64,000 nt of DNA from Marvania coccoides (taxonomy: Eukaryota > Chlorophyta > Trebouxiophyceae > Chlorellales > Chlorellaceae). The DNA lies in contig OY978099.1 in NCBI GenBank assembly GCA_963854735.1, positions 1,054,001-1,118,000 of the forward strand, given 5' to 3'. The position numbers and the translations under genes are program-made. The notes under the pieces are model-generated. The model was given only the letters and a program-made list of their open reading frames with translations. It did not search any database and was not told the DNA's origin. Below, one piece after another: positions 51,386-63,693 of this stretch; the stretch's first letter is position 1; every line of letters starts with the position of its first letter.

Positions 51386-51696
51386 CAACTCTCAAGAGTA
51401 ATCGCTGAAAAGCTGGTGACAATATGATAGATTAAATAAAAACGCATATGTATTAACCATTTTTGATTTCACCAGTTCGCTTTTTTTTTAACGACGAACC
51501 CCCAGGTGGAAAATTTCACCATTTTCGCAAAAAACGCTGCACCTCTGCAGAAATTCGCATAATAAATCAAGCATATTTTCGTTTTCATATTCTGAGGCTG
51601 CGGCCAGAGCGCGTTTCGCCCCCACGCCGCCTGCCTCCTTCCATCACCAACATCTCCATAGCTTGAAGCTGCGCCGTCGCGGCGGGGTGCGCCGGC

Positions 51697-54600
51697 ATGG
51701 AGGACGTCAGGGAAAGCAAGGAATACCACTTCCCCACCGAGGAGGACGCGATCCTCAAGCTGTGGGACGAGCTGGATGCTTTTCAGGAGCAGCTACGCCG
51801 AAGTGAGGGCAAGCCTGAGTACATCTTCTACGATGGCCCCCCTTTCGCCACCGGCCTCCCACACTACGGCCATCTGCTGGCCGGCACCATCAAGGTATGG
51901 AAAATTTATTCGATAGTTAGATACCTTTGCCGACCTCTGCCGCCAACGTCACTTTTGTTCTTTTTCGTCTTCTGATTATAGCTTTTTTATTGCTGCTGCA
52001 GGACATTGTCACCCGGTACGCCAGCGTCACTGGGTTCCATGTGACTCGGCGCTTCGGGTGGGACTGCCACGGCCTGCCTGTGGAGTACGAAATTGATAAA
52101 AAGCTCGGTGAGGACTTTTCGTTTTTTTTATATATATGCTAGTTATCTCTCTTTCATCTCAGGAAAAGAATCCAGACAGTCCATGATTTTTATATCGTTA
52201 GTAAAAAGCCCCGCTAATTCCCTTCTATTCTCTTCAGACATCAAGTCCCGCCAGGATGTCCTTGAGATGGGCATCGCTGCCTACAACGAGGAGTGCCGCT
52301 CCATCGTGATGCGCTACTCCAAGGAGTGGGAGTTCATCGTCAAGCGCATCGGCCGCTGGATCGACTTTGAGGTGAGCTAAATAATAACTGGTAAATTTTA
52401 ATACTGCGTTTTTCCCCAGTGGTTTAAACACCCTTCTGTCTGTTTTCTTGGTGCAGAACGACTACAAGACGCTGGACCCTTCCTTCATGGAGAGTGTGTG
52501 GTGGGTGTTCAAGACGCTGTTCGAGAAGGGCCTGGTCTACAGAGGGTTCAAGGTGAGAAGACGGAGAGGAAACTTCTTCTCATTATTGCTACACAAATTG
52601 CCCCCTCTTTTTACTTTTAAACGATTTTCCTCGTGGAATTCCTCTCTCTCTAATAAAACATATGACTTTCTCTGTGATTTTAGTATACTTGCGTGCTATG
52701 ATGATTCAGCCCTTATTTCTGACACCTCTTGTGCGAGGGTCCTCGGATCCGATGAACGCAACTTGCTGATATACCCTGAGCACATTCCCATGGCCATACT
52801 TCCCCTCCATGCCCCCCTCAACCCTCCGTACTTCCCTCGTTTTATTTCCCCCAACATTGCTTACACGTCACCTCCCCCCAATATTCCTCTGTCCAGGTCA
52901 TGCCCTACTCCACCGGCTGCTCCACCGCCCTCTCCAACTTCGAGGCCGGCCAGAACTACAAGGACGTCTCCGACCCGGCCGTGATTATCACTTTCCCGCT
53001 CGACGGCGACGCCGACGGCGCTGCCCTTGTTGCCTGGACCACCACCCCCTGGACGCTGCCCTCCAACCTCGCGCTGTGCGTCAACCCCGCGTTCACCTAC
53101 CTCAAGGTGCGCGACCCCGCCACCGGCCAGGTCTACATCGTGGCCGAGCCCCGCCTGAAAGAGATTCCGGGGGCGGTGCCGAAAGCCAAAAAAGGCGGGA
53201 AAAAGGGCAAGGAGGAGGGCGAGCCCGCCGCCGGGTTTGAGACCCTGGCGAAAATCCCCGGCAGCGAGCTGGTGGGGCGCACCTACGAGCCGCTGTTCCC
53301 TTACTTTGCGGAGCTCAAGATGGCAGGAGCGTTCAAAGTGTGTGGGGACTCTTACGTGACCGACGACTCCGGTACGGGCATCGTGCACCAGGCGCCTGCG
53401 TTTGGTGAAGACGATTACCGGGTGTGCTTGGCGCACGGCGTCATCAACCGCGGGGATTCTGTGCCGTGCCCTGTTGACGCTGACGGCTGCTTCACGCCCG
53501 ACGTTTCAGACTTCCAGGGGCGGCACGTGAAGGAGGCGGACAAGGACATCATTGCGGCTGTGAAAGCCGCCGGCCGGCTGGTTTCTACCGCAGCCATCGT
53601 GCATTCCTACCCCTTTTGCTGGCGCTCCGACACGCCACTCATTTACAAGGCGGTGCCGTCGTGGTTCGTCAACGTGGAGTCCATCAAGGAGCGGCTGCTG
53701 GTGAACAACGCCGCCACGTACTGGGTGCCCGCGTACGTCAAGGAGAAGCGGTTCCACAACTGGCTGGAGAATGCGAGGGACTGGGCGATCTCTCGGTCCC
53801 GCTTCTGGGGCACCCCCATCCCGATCTGGGCGTCGGAGGACGGCGAGGAGATCGTGGTGGTAGGCTCCGTGGCGGAGCTGGAGGAGCTGACTGGCGAGAA
53901 GGTTTCAGACCTGCACCGCCACTGCATCGATCACCTCACCATCCCGTCTCGCCAGGGCAAAGGCGTGCTGCACCGCGTGGAGGACGTGTTCGACTGCTGG
54001 TTTGAGAGCGGTTCCATGCCGTACGCGCAGCAACACTACCCTTTTGAGAACCGGGAGCTGTTTGAGGGCAATTTCCCCGCTGATTTCGTGGCTGAGGGGC
54101 TGGACCAGACTCGCGGGTGGTTCTACACGCTCATGGTGCTGTCTACCGCGCTATTTGACCGCCCCGCGTTCAAAAACCTGGTGTGCAACGGCCTGGTGCT
54201 GGCCTCGGACGGCAAAAAGATGAGCAAGCGGCTTAAGAACTACCCGGACCCCATGGAAGTGATCAGCAAGCACGGCGCGGACGCGCTGCGGCTGTACCTC
54301 ATAAACTCTCCGGTGGTGCGCGCGGAGACGCTGCGTTTCAAGGAAGAAGGCGTGCAGGCGGTGGTACGGGAGGTGTTTCTGCCGTGGTACAACGCGTACC
54401 GCTTTATGGCGCAAAATGTGTTGCGGTGGGAGGCTGACGTGGGGCGGCGGTTCGACCCGGAGGCTGCACTGGCGGCCGCGGCTGCCTCTGCTGCTCCTGC
54501 TAACGTGCTGGATAAGTGGATTGCTGGGGCGTCGCGCCACCTCACGCGCTTTGTTCGGGACGAGATGGCGGCGTATCGGCTGTACACCGTGGTGCCCTAC

Positions 54601-55713
54601 CTGGTGCGCTTCATCGACAACCTCACCAACGTGTACGTGCGGTACAATCGGCGGCGGTTGAAGGGGCGCAACAGCGCCGACGACACCGCCACAGCGCTGG
54701 CCACGCTGCACCACGTGCTGCTCACGCTGTGCAAGGTGATGGCGCCCTTCACCCCCTTCTTCACGGAGATGATGTACCAGAACCTGCGCAAGGCGGTGCA
54801 GACGGAAACCCCCGCGTCCCTGCACTGGTGCGACTTCCCCGCTGCCGAGGCTGGCGTGGCGGGCGACGAGCAGCTGGAGGCCTCGGTGGGGCGCATGCAG
54901 AAGGTGATCGAGCTGGTGCGGGTGCTGCGCGACCGCCACTCCCGCTCCGTGAAGTTCCCCATCAAGGAGGTCGTGGTTGTGCATCCTGACGCTGCCTTTT
55001 TGGCAGACCTGACAGGACCGCTGGCCAGCTACGTGCAGGAGGAGGTCAACGTGCGGGTGCTCGTGCCCTGCAACGACCCGCTGCAGTACGCCACGCTGCG
55101 CGCCGAGCCCGACTACTCCACCCTGGGCAAGCGCGTGGGCAAGCAGATGGCGGCGCTCGCCAAAGCCATCAAGGCGCTCCCCCAGGAGGCGATTCTGGAG
55201 TACGACGGCGGCGCGCCGCTGGTGGTGGAGGGTGTGGAGATCGCCCCTGGGGAGGTGCGGGTGCTGCATGACTTCAAGCCGGCGCTGGGGGCGGGAACGG
55301 GGCAGCAGGACGCCGCTTCTGAGGGCAACCTGCTGCTGGTGGTGGATCTCACAGAGGACGAGGAGCTGCTGTCGGCTGGGACGGGCCGTGAGGTGGTGAA
55401 CCGGGTGCAGAAATTAAGGAAGAAAGCGGGGCTGAATGTCTCCAATGTGGTTGAGGTGTGGTTGGCGGCATCGGGGCCGACTTCCAGCGAGCTGTGGGCC
55501 GCGTTGGAGGGCGCGAAAGACTACGTTCTAGAGGCAGTAGGCGTGCCCATCAGGCCAGTGGAGCAGATCCCCCAGGGCGCGGAAGAGGTGGCGAGAGAAG
55601 ACGACCACGCTGTAACGCTGCCAGGGGGCGGAGAGGCTAAATTTGCGGTGGTTATCACCCGGGCAACGGCCGATGGAATTGCCAGCCGATTGGCAGACAT
55701 GAAGGACGAGTAA
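51697..55713 (+). CDS. IARS1: isoleucyl-tRNA synthetase, cytosolic type
   Basis: Five exons: 51697-51894, 52002-52107, 52238-52371, 52457-52552 and 52897-55713 (1116 aa). The class I signature HIGH is HYGH (residues 56-59 in [16 protein letters not shown]), and KMSKR lies near residue 618. The CP1 editing domain ([33 protein letters not shown]) should hydrolyse Val-tRNA-Ile. The anticodon-binding helices and the C-terminal eukaryotic extension (residues about 900-1100) follow. No transit peptide is present, so the enzyme is cytosolic. A Lys/Gly-rich insert ([14 protein letters not shown]) after [10 protein letters not shown] is an extra. Eukaryotic enzymes are usually 1,150-1,260 aa; this one is slightly short at the end. 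A TGTAA polyadenylation signal follows the stop. Confidence 0.96.
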
Positions 55714-56121
55714 AACTTTGTGTAAACTATGCTGAGATGTTATTAAATTGTTTTTTTGTTAAAAATACAGAGTGCAGTTCTGATCGATTACACACGAATA
55801 AGAAAAACAAGAATTGGGGCAGGGTTGGGAAAAGTATATTTGCTTGTCGCAGGGAGGGGAGGGAGGAAAGAAAAAAAAAAGCAGCGCCGCAGATGGAGAG
55901 GGCGGAAAAAGTTTAGAAAGGAATCGAGAAGAAGAAAAACAATCATTGAATGGTCAGGTTAAGCACAAGACAGTTATCCAAACCCGAAAACAATGGAAAA
56001 GGGCGTCAACCTCAAAGGGAGAGAAGAAAGAAAAAATATAAGCTGCAATCAATGCCCTCTGAATGAATGAATTAAATTATGATGTTCCGCAGTCACCCGC
56101 TGCTGCTGTTGCATTTTCATT
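55714..56121. other. convergent intergenic, purine-rich
   Basis: The plus strand is purine-rich (gagggagggaggaaagaaaaaaaaaag and similar). It contains the 3' UTRs of IleRS and the CaaX protein. No exon supported. Confidence 0.5.
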
Positions 56122-56826
56122 TCAGCAGATTGTGCACGCGCAGCCTCGGCCGTGGCTGTCCCCCTCTTCCCAGGACGCGTCGCTGAAGGGCGACGACGGC
56201 GTGGTGTCGGGGTGATACTCTTTCACTGTGTGCAGCGCCCCAGCGTTGAAATCAGCCCAGCTGACGGACCGCTTGGAGGCGCTGAGTCGGGGGCCACCCA
56301 GGCCGCTGTCTCGGTGCGACAACGCGGTTTTCAACACCTTTATGGGGGCCACTTGCGGCTCGCTGGTGCCTTGGCCATCTGCTGCCACCTCGCCACCGCC
56401 GGCAGGTGCTGCTGCTGCTGCGTTTGCTTCAGCCGCCTCGCTGCTGCCCCCTGGTGCATAGAACCGCACCTTCGACTTGGCGCGGTCCTTCTTAGGCTTG
56501 TTCAGCGCATTGAGGTTAAGGGGCGGCACAGCCGAGCCTCGAAGAGAGGGACTTGTTGGCTCTGGCACACTGACTGTGGGGCTTTCAGGGTCATCATGGT
56601 CAGCGTGGACCACGTCTGAGAGGGGTGCGCTGGCGGGGTGGGAAACTGCGTCCGCTGAGACCTCTCGCGCAGGGCTAGGGGGCCCTGCTATGATGGCCGC
56701 CTGTACGTCTCGTTCGTTTTCTTCTGCTGGCTGAGGTGGGGTGGCAGGCAGCGGGGAGGGCATGACTGGGTAGGAGAATGGGGAGGGTGGGAGGCCGTTG
56801 ATGGGGAATGCTGTTGGCTGCTCCAT
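56122..56826 (-). CDS. candidate PP1-binding, prenylated protein
   Basis: A single exon of 234 aa, mostly disordered and rich in Pro, Ala, Glu and Ser. Three motifs stand out. First, AKSKVRFYAPGG holds a canonical PP1-docking RVxF (KVRF). Second, KRSVSWADFNAG resembles the RVxF-like (RSVSW) element found in other PP1 regulators, and the stretch LHTVKEYHP follows. Third, the C-terminus RGCACTIC is a CaaX box (CTIC) with an upstream Cys suited to palmitoylation. Together they suggest a membrane-targeted phosphatase-1 regulator. No homology recognised and no experimental evidence, so this is motif-level inference. The start codon is only 63 bp from the stop of the upstream Kish gene. Confidence 0.65.
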   Translation of the reverse strand: MEQPTAFPINGLPPSPFSYPVMPSPLPATPPQPAEENERDVQAAIIAGPPSPAREVSADAVSHPASAPLSDVVHADHDDPESPTVSVPEPTSPSLRGSAVPPLNLNALNKPKKDRAKSKVRFYAPGGSSEAAEANAAAAAPAGGGEVAADGQGTSEPQVAPIKVLKTALSHRDSGLGGPRLSASKRSVSWADFNAGALHTVKEYHPDTTPSSPFSDASWEEGDSHGRGCACTIC

Positions 56827-56889
56827 ATTAAAGGGGTGGTAGGGTTATTTTTATGTGAGCAGTCGGGAATTGGCGTCGTCGACAAAAAA

Positions 56890-57287
56890 TCACTGGAAGA
56901 CCACGGAGAAGGCCATCGCCAGCAGCGCCAATGATACCCAGGGACTTAGCCGCTCGCCGACCCTCGCAAATTTCCAGAACAAGCCGCGGAACCTGATCGA
57001 AAAACAAGCGTAAATGAAAGGATGCAAAAGTGTCAGAACTTTAGGTCTTAGAAACGTGTTAGGAGGCATGGCTTCAACTCACCCTGTCCGTTCGCTCAAG
57101 AGACCAGGCGCTGCGAGTGAAAGGAGAACGAAGACGAAATCGAGGAAGGTCACTGCCCATGTCCCATCAGAAAAAAAAACAAAAAAGACAATGACCAAGG
57201 CTCACCTTTCTGTTTCACGTAGGTGCACGTGCAAATCGTCAAAAGGAGAACGCACACAAATGATCTGAAATCGAACAGTGCAGACAT
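56890..57287 (-). CDS. Kish family Golgi membrane protein (TMEM167)
   Basis: Three exons: 57287-57206, 57110-57083 (28 nt) and 56992-56890 (70 aa; Kish-A is 72). Sequence matches the family along its length: [20 protein letters not shown] at the start, [10 protein letters not shown] at the short exon and [20 protein letters not shown] then AMAFSVVFQ at the end. Two helices (residues about 9-25 and 52-69) flank a short conserved loop. Kish proteins act in the early part of the secretory pathway. The three junctions restore the frame exactly. Head-to-head with DNMT1/MET1 and 63 bp from the next gene downstream. Confidence 0.94.
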
Positions 57288-57659
57288 GGGCAAAATCTAC
57301 GCCCTTCCTATTTTTGTATGATATTCTCTGCCGATGAGCGTCTAAACCGCATTGACGACTTTTTCGGATCGTTTATAGCATAGTATCATTATCGATATGG
57401 CGATAAAATTTTACGGAGGGTGGTGCGAAGCGCCAAAAACGCAAAAAATTGAGAGAAATTTGAATTTTTTGAGGTTTCACAAGCTCAAAAACGCAATTAC
57501 ATTTATTATCAACGTTTGTTTGCTCCACCGCTCACTTGTGAAAGCGCCAGAGTGAGGGATCGCGGCTGTAAACGCCGACAAGTGCAGCGGCCCTCCCCTG
57601 CTACCAAGCCTGCTCCCAAGTAGCAAGCAGCGGACGCCTTGTGGCCTGCTGTTGCTGCA
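57288..57659. promoter_or_regulatory. shared 5' region of Kish and DNMT1/MET1 genes
   Basis: 372 bp between divergent start codons. AT-rich near Kish, GC-richer near the methyltransferase start. No clear box elements. Confidence 0.4.
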
Positions 57660-60600
57660 ATGCCTTCCAGGAAGATGAAAGGTAAGTGAAATTCCCTGCA
57701 AGGAGCCCTTCAGCTTGCACCTTTTAAATTTCAAATTGCACAGCTGTCGCACGCTCAACGGCCGCCAAATCGTTTGTTGTTTGATGTTTTCAGATGCTGG
57801 AAAGGAGAACGGCACAGACGAAATCGTGATGGCAGGTGAGGGCGCTCGGGGCAGCGGTTTTTATGACGGCCTTGTTGGGGGAATGTGTCGATCTGATCAC
57901 AAACCAACTATTTCTGCAGACTCGCCTTCCATGAAGCCGACCGCTAAGCGCGAGGCCAAGGGCAAGAACACGCAACAGTCCAAGCGCCCGCGCAAGGACG
58001 CAGCCGCTGCCGATGGGCCCAAGGAAGCCAACGGCAAGGTCGGCTCTGGTCGCCAAGCTGCCCAGGTGAGCAGCCCGCGTATTGTTAAACTCTCCATCCC
58101 TCCTTCTCAAATAGAAATAATAATCCGCTCACGCATCCCCCCTGCTATGTTCCATGCTAAAAACCTTGCTGTTATTTTTTTTTTTCGAATTTTAAATTTA
58201 ATTTCACCTCCCCCCCTCCCTTCCCCTCAAAACAGAACCTGGACTTCCAGGAGAAGGGCTTGCGCGGGAGCAAGGACGAGCTGGTGGAGGTCAAGGAGGC
58301 TTCCCTCTGCGCTTCCGAGGCCGCTGCCCTGGCCGAAACCGACGTCGGTGTGGGCGCCACTGCCCCCCGCCGCCTCAGCGACTTCTCCGTGGTGGATTCC
58401 GCCGGCAACGTGGAGCCCGTGGAAGCCGTAGAGTACGTGCAGAAGGAGCTCTTCCTTTCCGGCGTCGTTTACCCCGCTAAAGGCCCTCTTTCAAAGGCGA
58501 CCGGCCGCCGCGTTGAGCGCTTCGGCCCGCTGCGTTCCTTCTCCCTGGACGCCTCCGCCAAGGCGGCGGAGTGCGTGGTGCTGGTCACCGACGCGGGTGC
58601 CTACGTTGCCATGCGCCCCGCGCCCTCGTACAAGAAGGTTTTCGCGAATCTCGCTGGGCAGGCGATTATTGCCCACGAAATCGTTCAGGCGCTGACCCCT
58701 GCTACCGGCGGCGCCCCCGACACCACCCTGGACGAGGTCGTGGCCCGCCTGGCGCGCGCCAAGGTGGTGAAGGGCTTCTCCACCCCGCGGGAGGGGCTGC
58801 TGGTGAACGGCAAATTTGTGCTGGCGCAACTGGAGAAGCTGGACGCAGCCAACCCTGCCGCCGAGAAAGACGGCCGGCTGGTGGACTGCGCCTTCGCCAA
58901 GGCGCTGGGAGAGGCGCTGCAGGAGTTCAAGTACGTGGGCGCGCAGGGGGCGGCGGCTGCCGGCGGTGGCATCGTCATTCATGAGCCGGGCGAGCGGAAA
59001 GCCTCTGCCACTGCCTGCGCGGCGGCTGGCAGCGAGTCCGACGCGCAGATGGAGGCGGACGAAGACTTTGCGCGCCAGCTGCAGGCCAAGATGGACGCTG
59101 AGATGCGCGGCAGGTGCGGTTTCCACCCCCCCCCAAAAAATCTTTCTCAAATAATTCCCGCTTCAAAAAGAAGGTTTTTTTTTACTTTCCATATAATTCA
59201 AACCGTTCCTTCGTGTAGGCGCACCGCGGCCCCCAAGGGCGGCAAGGCTTCCAACGCCTACATCAAGGTCAGCGAGGCTGAGATTGCTGACGACTACCCC
59301 CCGCCCGCCGCCTACAACAAGGAGGAAGAAGAGACCGACGAGCTGCTGCTGTTCGACGAGGAGCTCATGGAGGTGGACCCGGAGTACCTCCCCCGCAGCC
59401 TGCTCACCGATTTCTCTATCTACAACTCCGAGGGGCTGTTCGCTTCTCTGGAGCTGCTGCCGATGTGGAGCGGCGTGGACCCTGACGTGGAGCTCTACGC
59501 CTCTGGCGTGGTGGTGGAAGACGACGGCGACTTCTCGGGCGGCTTGGCGCTGGGCGGCGACGCGGAGGAGGCTGCCGGGGGCTCCGGCAGCGGCTCCGGC
59601 GGCAGCGTCGCTGGCGGGGCATCCTCTGCGGGTGGCGCGGCTGCCGCCGCGCAGCCCGCGGGCATGCGGATGTTCCTGAGTCAGATCCGGGAGTGGGTAG
59701 TGGAGTTTGGTGCGGACATGCTGTTCGTTTCCATCCGTACCGACGTCGCATGGTACCGCCTGTCGGTGCCCTCTGAGAAGTACAAGCCGTGGTTCGGAGT
59801 GGCGGTCAAGTGCTCCCGCATCGCCGCGCGCGTGCTGGGCATGCTAAGCGAGGAGTCTCGTGCCTCCAAGTTGTCGTTCACCGACGTGGTGAAGCGTCTC
59901 GCCAAGGACGAAGACTCTGCCCCAACTTATGTCTCCAAGCGCCCCGACCGTGTGGAGCGCTTCCTCTCCGTGCACGCCCAGATCCTGCTCAACTGCTTCA
60001 ACAGCTACCCCGTCAAGGCGGTGCGCAACAGCGCGTTTGCGGCAGCGCTGAAGGACAAGCTGGCGGCGGTACGCCACTCCAAGCTGTACCGCACTGGGAT
60101 CAAGGCCAAGTCCCTGCGGGGCATCAACCGCAACCCCATGCGCGACCGCGCCGCGGGGGCGCGCTCCAAGCCCATGACGGCCACCGCCACTGTGATGGTG
60201 AAGTCCGTGTGGCAGGCCTACTTTGCCGTCGCCGAGAAGGCGGCTGCAGGAGAGGAGGGCGAAGAGGCCGCCGCCGCTGCTGCCGCCGCCGCTGCGGGCG
60301 GTGAGTCAAATATCTAAATGGCATGATGGTGTTTTTTCCCAAGCTATACTTGTTTTTATCATTATTGAAAAGCCTTGCAGCGACGATTTTTTTGATGGAG
60401 TTCTTTTTATGTTCGTTTACTTTTTGTTCGTAGGTGTGGCCAAGGAGGTGGAAGAGGACCTCAACGAGGAGGAGAACGACGAAGAGGAGGCAGAAACCGC
60501 GTTGGCTGAGAAGCCCGCCCTCGTGACCAGCCCCAAGGCGGCCTCCAAAAGCAAAAAGGCGGCCGCCGCTGCCGCCGCCGCCAGCAAGCCCAAGGCCGCC

Positions 60601-63443
60601 TGGGTGGGCTCCCCCGCCGCCAACGAGGGCGCGCGCAAGTTCTACTCCGCCTTCACCCTGGATGGGGTTAAGGTCGCGCTGGGAGACGCCGTGGTGTTGT
60701 CCCCGGTGGATGCTGCAAAGAAAGGCAGCAAGAAAGCAAGCTCCGAGGAGGAGGAGGAGGAGGAGGAGGAAGACGCTGAGGAGGCGCCCCTGGGGCTGGT
60801 GCAGGCCCTGTGGCAGGAGGGATCTGGCGCCAAGCGCGTGCAGGTGCGGCTGCTGGCGAGGGGAGCTGACACAGTGTTGGGCGATGCCGCTTCCGACTGC
60901 GAGTTGTTCCTGACCACGGACGCTGCCACCTGGCCGCTGGACGGGGTCGCGGGGAAGCTGAAGGCTAGCCGGCTGCAGCGCATCTGGGACGCCTCCCTCC
61001 GCGCGGCGCACTTTGCTGAGGACGAGGCGCTGCGGCAGCGCAACGAGACGGCGGTGGCTGAGGGCGGGGACGTGGAGTTCTTCTGGCGGCGGGAGTACGT
61101 GCCGCAAGAGGGCATGTTCCGCGACCCCCCTCGCGACCTGCGGCTGGGCGCCCGCGTGGTGGAGACCGCCGACGCCGACGCCAGCGACTGCGAGGACAGC
61201 GACAGCGAAATGGAAGTGGAAGAAAGCGCAAATGAAAGCAAGAATGCGGTGAAGGGGGTGCGCGCGCTAGCGGACGGCGCTGGGTTCGTCAAGGACGGGG
61301 TGACGTACCGCGTGGGCGACTTTATGTTTGTGGGCCCCGAGGTCTTCGATCAGATGCCGGAAGCCAAGCGGGACGTGCAGCTGCCGGAGTACCTGGCCAA
61401 CTCGCGATACCACAAAGGCAGCCACGTGGGGCTGCGCGCGTGGGGAGTGGGCCGGCTGGTGAAGCTGGGCGCCGCGGGGTCGAAGAAAGGAGGAAAAGGC
61501 TCGGCGTCGGAGGCCACCCGCAACCGCCTCACAACCGTCACCCTGCAGCGGTTCTGGCGCCCCGAGGACATCTCCGCGGACGCCTCCTACAAGGCGGGCT
61601 CCTATTCCGACGTGTACGCAAGCGCGGAGGAGGTGAGCGTGGCTGTGGCTGACGTTGTGGCCCCGCTGACTGTGCGCAGCGCCGGCTGCTCGACCTCCAT
61701 CGATGCCTTCACCTGCGTGGGCTCCTTCGACCGGAAGTCCAAGGCGTTTGGCCCCCCGCCCAAGGACCTCCCTGCTGCCCCCGTGCAGGCCGGCAAGAGC
61801 AGCGCCGTCCTCGGCCATGCGGTCGGCGGCGACGACGGCATCGCCCTGGCCACCATGGACATCTTCGCGGGGTGCGGCGGGCTCAGCGAGGGCATGCACC
61901 AGGCGGGAGCTGCCGTGGCAAAGTGGGCCATCGAGTACGAGGTCCCTGCGGCCGAGTCTTTCAAACTGAACAACCCGGACGCTGCAGTGTTTGCCAACAA
62001 CTGCAACGTGCTGCTGCACGCGTCCATGGCCAAGGCGGGGCTCGAGAGCGACTGCTTGGCGTGTCCCGACGCGGTGGAAGCTTCCGCAGCGCTCCCCCAG
62101 GCAGACCGGGAGGCGCTGCCGCTGCCCGGGGAGGTGGAGTTCATCTGCGGGGGGCCCCCGTGCCAGGGCTACTCCGGCATGAACCGGTTCAACAAGGGCA
62201 ACTGGTCGATGGTGCAGAACTCGATGGTGATGGCGTTCCTGAGCTACGCCGACTTTTACCGCCCCCGCTACTTCCTGCTGGAGAACGTGAGGAATTTCGT
62301 GAGCCACAACAAGAGCTTCACCTTCCGCCTCACCGTGCGCAGCCTGCTGGATATGGGCTACCAGGTGCGCTTCGGTGTGCTCAACGCGGGCAACTTCGGG
62401 GTGGCCCAGTCGCGCAAGAGGACCTTCATCTGGGCCGCTGCCCCCGGGGAGCTGCTGCCCGACTGGCCGCGCCTCATGCACGCCTTCAGGACCCCCCAGC
62501 TAGCCATCAACCTGCCGGGCGGGGTGCAGTACACCGCGGTGCCCCAGACGGTGTGTTTCAAAATCAAACAAATAGGGATACAAAGTTTTTTTCATATGCC
62601 CAATATACTCCGATAGTTAAATGGGCATTTTGTTGACACTCCCACGCTCGTTGGACCCCCCCCCCCCCCCCTCCCCATCGCCATTTACGAATTTTGTTGC
62701 TTGAATTTCAATTTCGTACAGCTCTGTATCTATTCTATACATTCATACTGATGTGTCTTTCCAATAATAATAATGAAATGCAGGTCGGCGCCCCGTTGCG
62801 TCCGGTGACCGTCCGTGACGCCATCGGCGACCTGCCGGCCATTGCCAACGGCCACGACGTCGACGAGATGCCCTACTCGGATGCCCCCGCGTCTGCCTTC
62901 CAGCGCGCCGTCCGCGGCGACTGCGACCTACTCACGGACCACATCTCCAAGCAGATGAACGAACTTAACCTCGAGCGCTGCCGCTGCATCCCGAAGAACC
63001 GCCCTGGCGCGGACTGGCGGGTGCTGGAGGAGATCGTGCGGGGAGACCCCTCGCGGGAGCTGTTCAAGGGGCAGCCGCTTGTGCCGTGGTGCCTCCCCAA
63101 CACCGCCGATCGACACAACGGCTGGCGGGGTCTTTTCGGCCGCCTGGACTGGGCGGGACACTTCCCCACGTCTACCACCGACCCGCAGCCCATGGGTAAA
63201 GTGGGGCAGGTGTTCCACCCCGAGCAGGACCGCATTGTGAGCGTGCGGGAGTGCGCTCGGGCGCAGGGTTTCCCCGACCGCCACCGCTTCTACGGCACGG
63301 TGCACAACAAGCACAGGCAGGTGGGCAACGCGGTGCCGCCGCCGCTGGCGGCCGCGCTGGGGCGCCAGCTGCGCAAGGCGCTGGAGCAGCACGCGGCGAT
63401 GGAGGCGGAGGAGGCCAGGGCTGCACTTGCAGCGCAGATGTAG
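57660..63443 (+). CDS. MET1: DNMT1/MET1-type DNA (cytosine-5) methyltransferase
   Basis: Seven exons: 57660-57681, 57793-57834, 57920-58065, 58236-59113, 59219-60300, 60434-62550 and 62784-63443 (1648 aa; plant MET1 about 1530). N-terminal Lys/Arg-rich stretch (about residues 25-55), two replication-foci domains (about 95-310 and 400-640; [20 protein letters not shown]), an acidic linker, two BAH domains (about 770-930 and 1010-1130) and the methyltransferase domain. Catalytic motifs: [29 protein letters not shown] (nucleophile Cys near residue 1300), [34 protein letters not shown] and [12 protein letters not shown]. The enzyme maintains CG methylation after replication. No CXXC zinc finger, as in plants. 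The last intron holds a 16-C run. Confidence 0.96.
62656..62671. repeat. C16 homopolymer
   Basis: Sixteen C bases in the last intron of the MET1 gene, about 110 bases before its acceptor. A likely sequencing or polymorphism hotspot. Confidence 0.85.
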
Positions 63444-63693
63444 AGGAGGAGGATTTCGAGGGGAGAGGAGGAGTGGGATTTTTGGAGGTGTGGTGAAAAT
63501 GGAGGATTTATGTTTAGAATGATTTTTTTTTGCATTTCTTTTATTTGGAAAATTTGAATAAACTAAACTTCAACAGTAACGTTTTATTATTATTTTGCAT
63601 CTCCAGTCAACAGAGAGGAGATCTGGAAGCAGTATGGCATTCACCTGCGTTCATGAAGGATGTGCTTTATAGCAATTTCAAAATTAATCTTCG
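63444..63693. other. intergenic between MET1 and IPK1 genes
   Basis: AT-rich 3' UTR and promoter region, too short to hold another supported gene. Confidence 0.5.

Noticed and set aside
54151..55269. 372-codon minus-strand frame
   Set aside because: Shadow of the IleRS exon; His/Arg/Val-rich composition and no motif.
61267..62481. 404-codon minus-strand frame
   Set aside because: Shadow of the MET1 methyltransferase exon.
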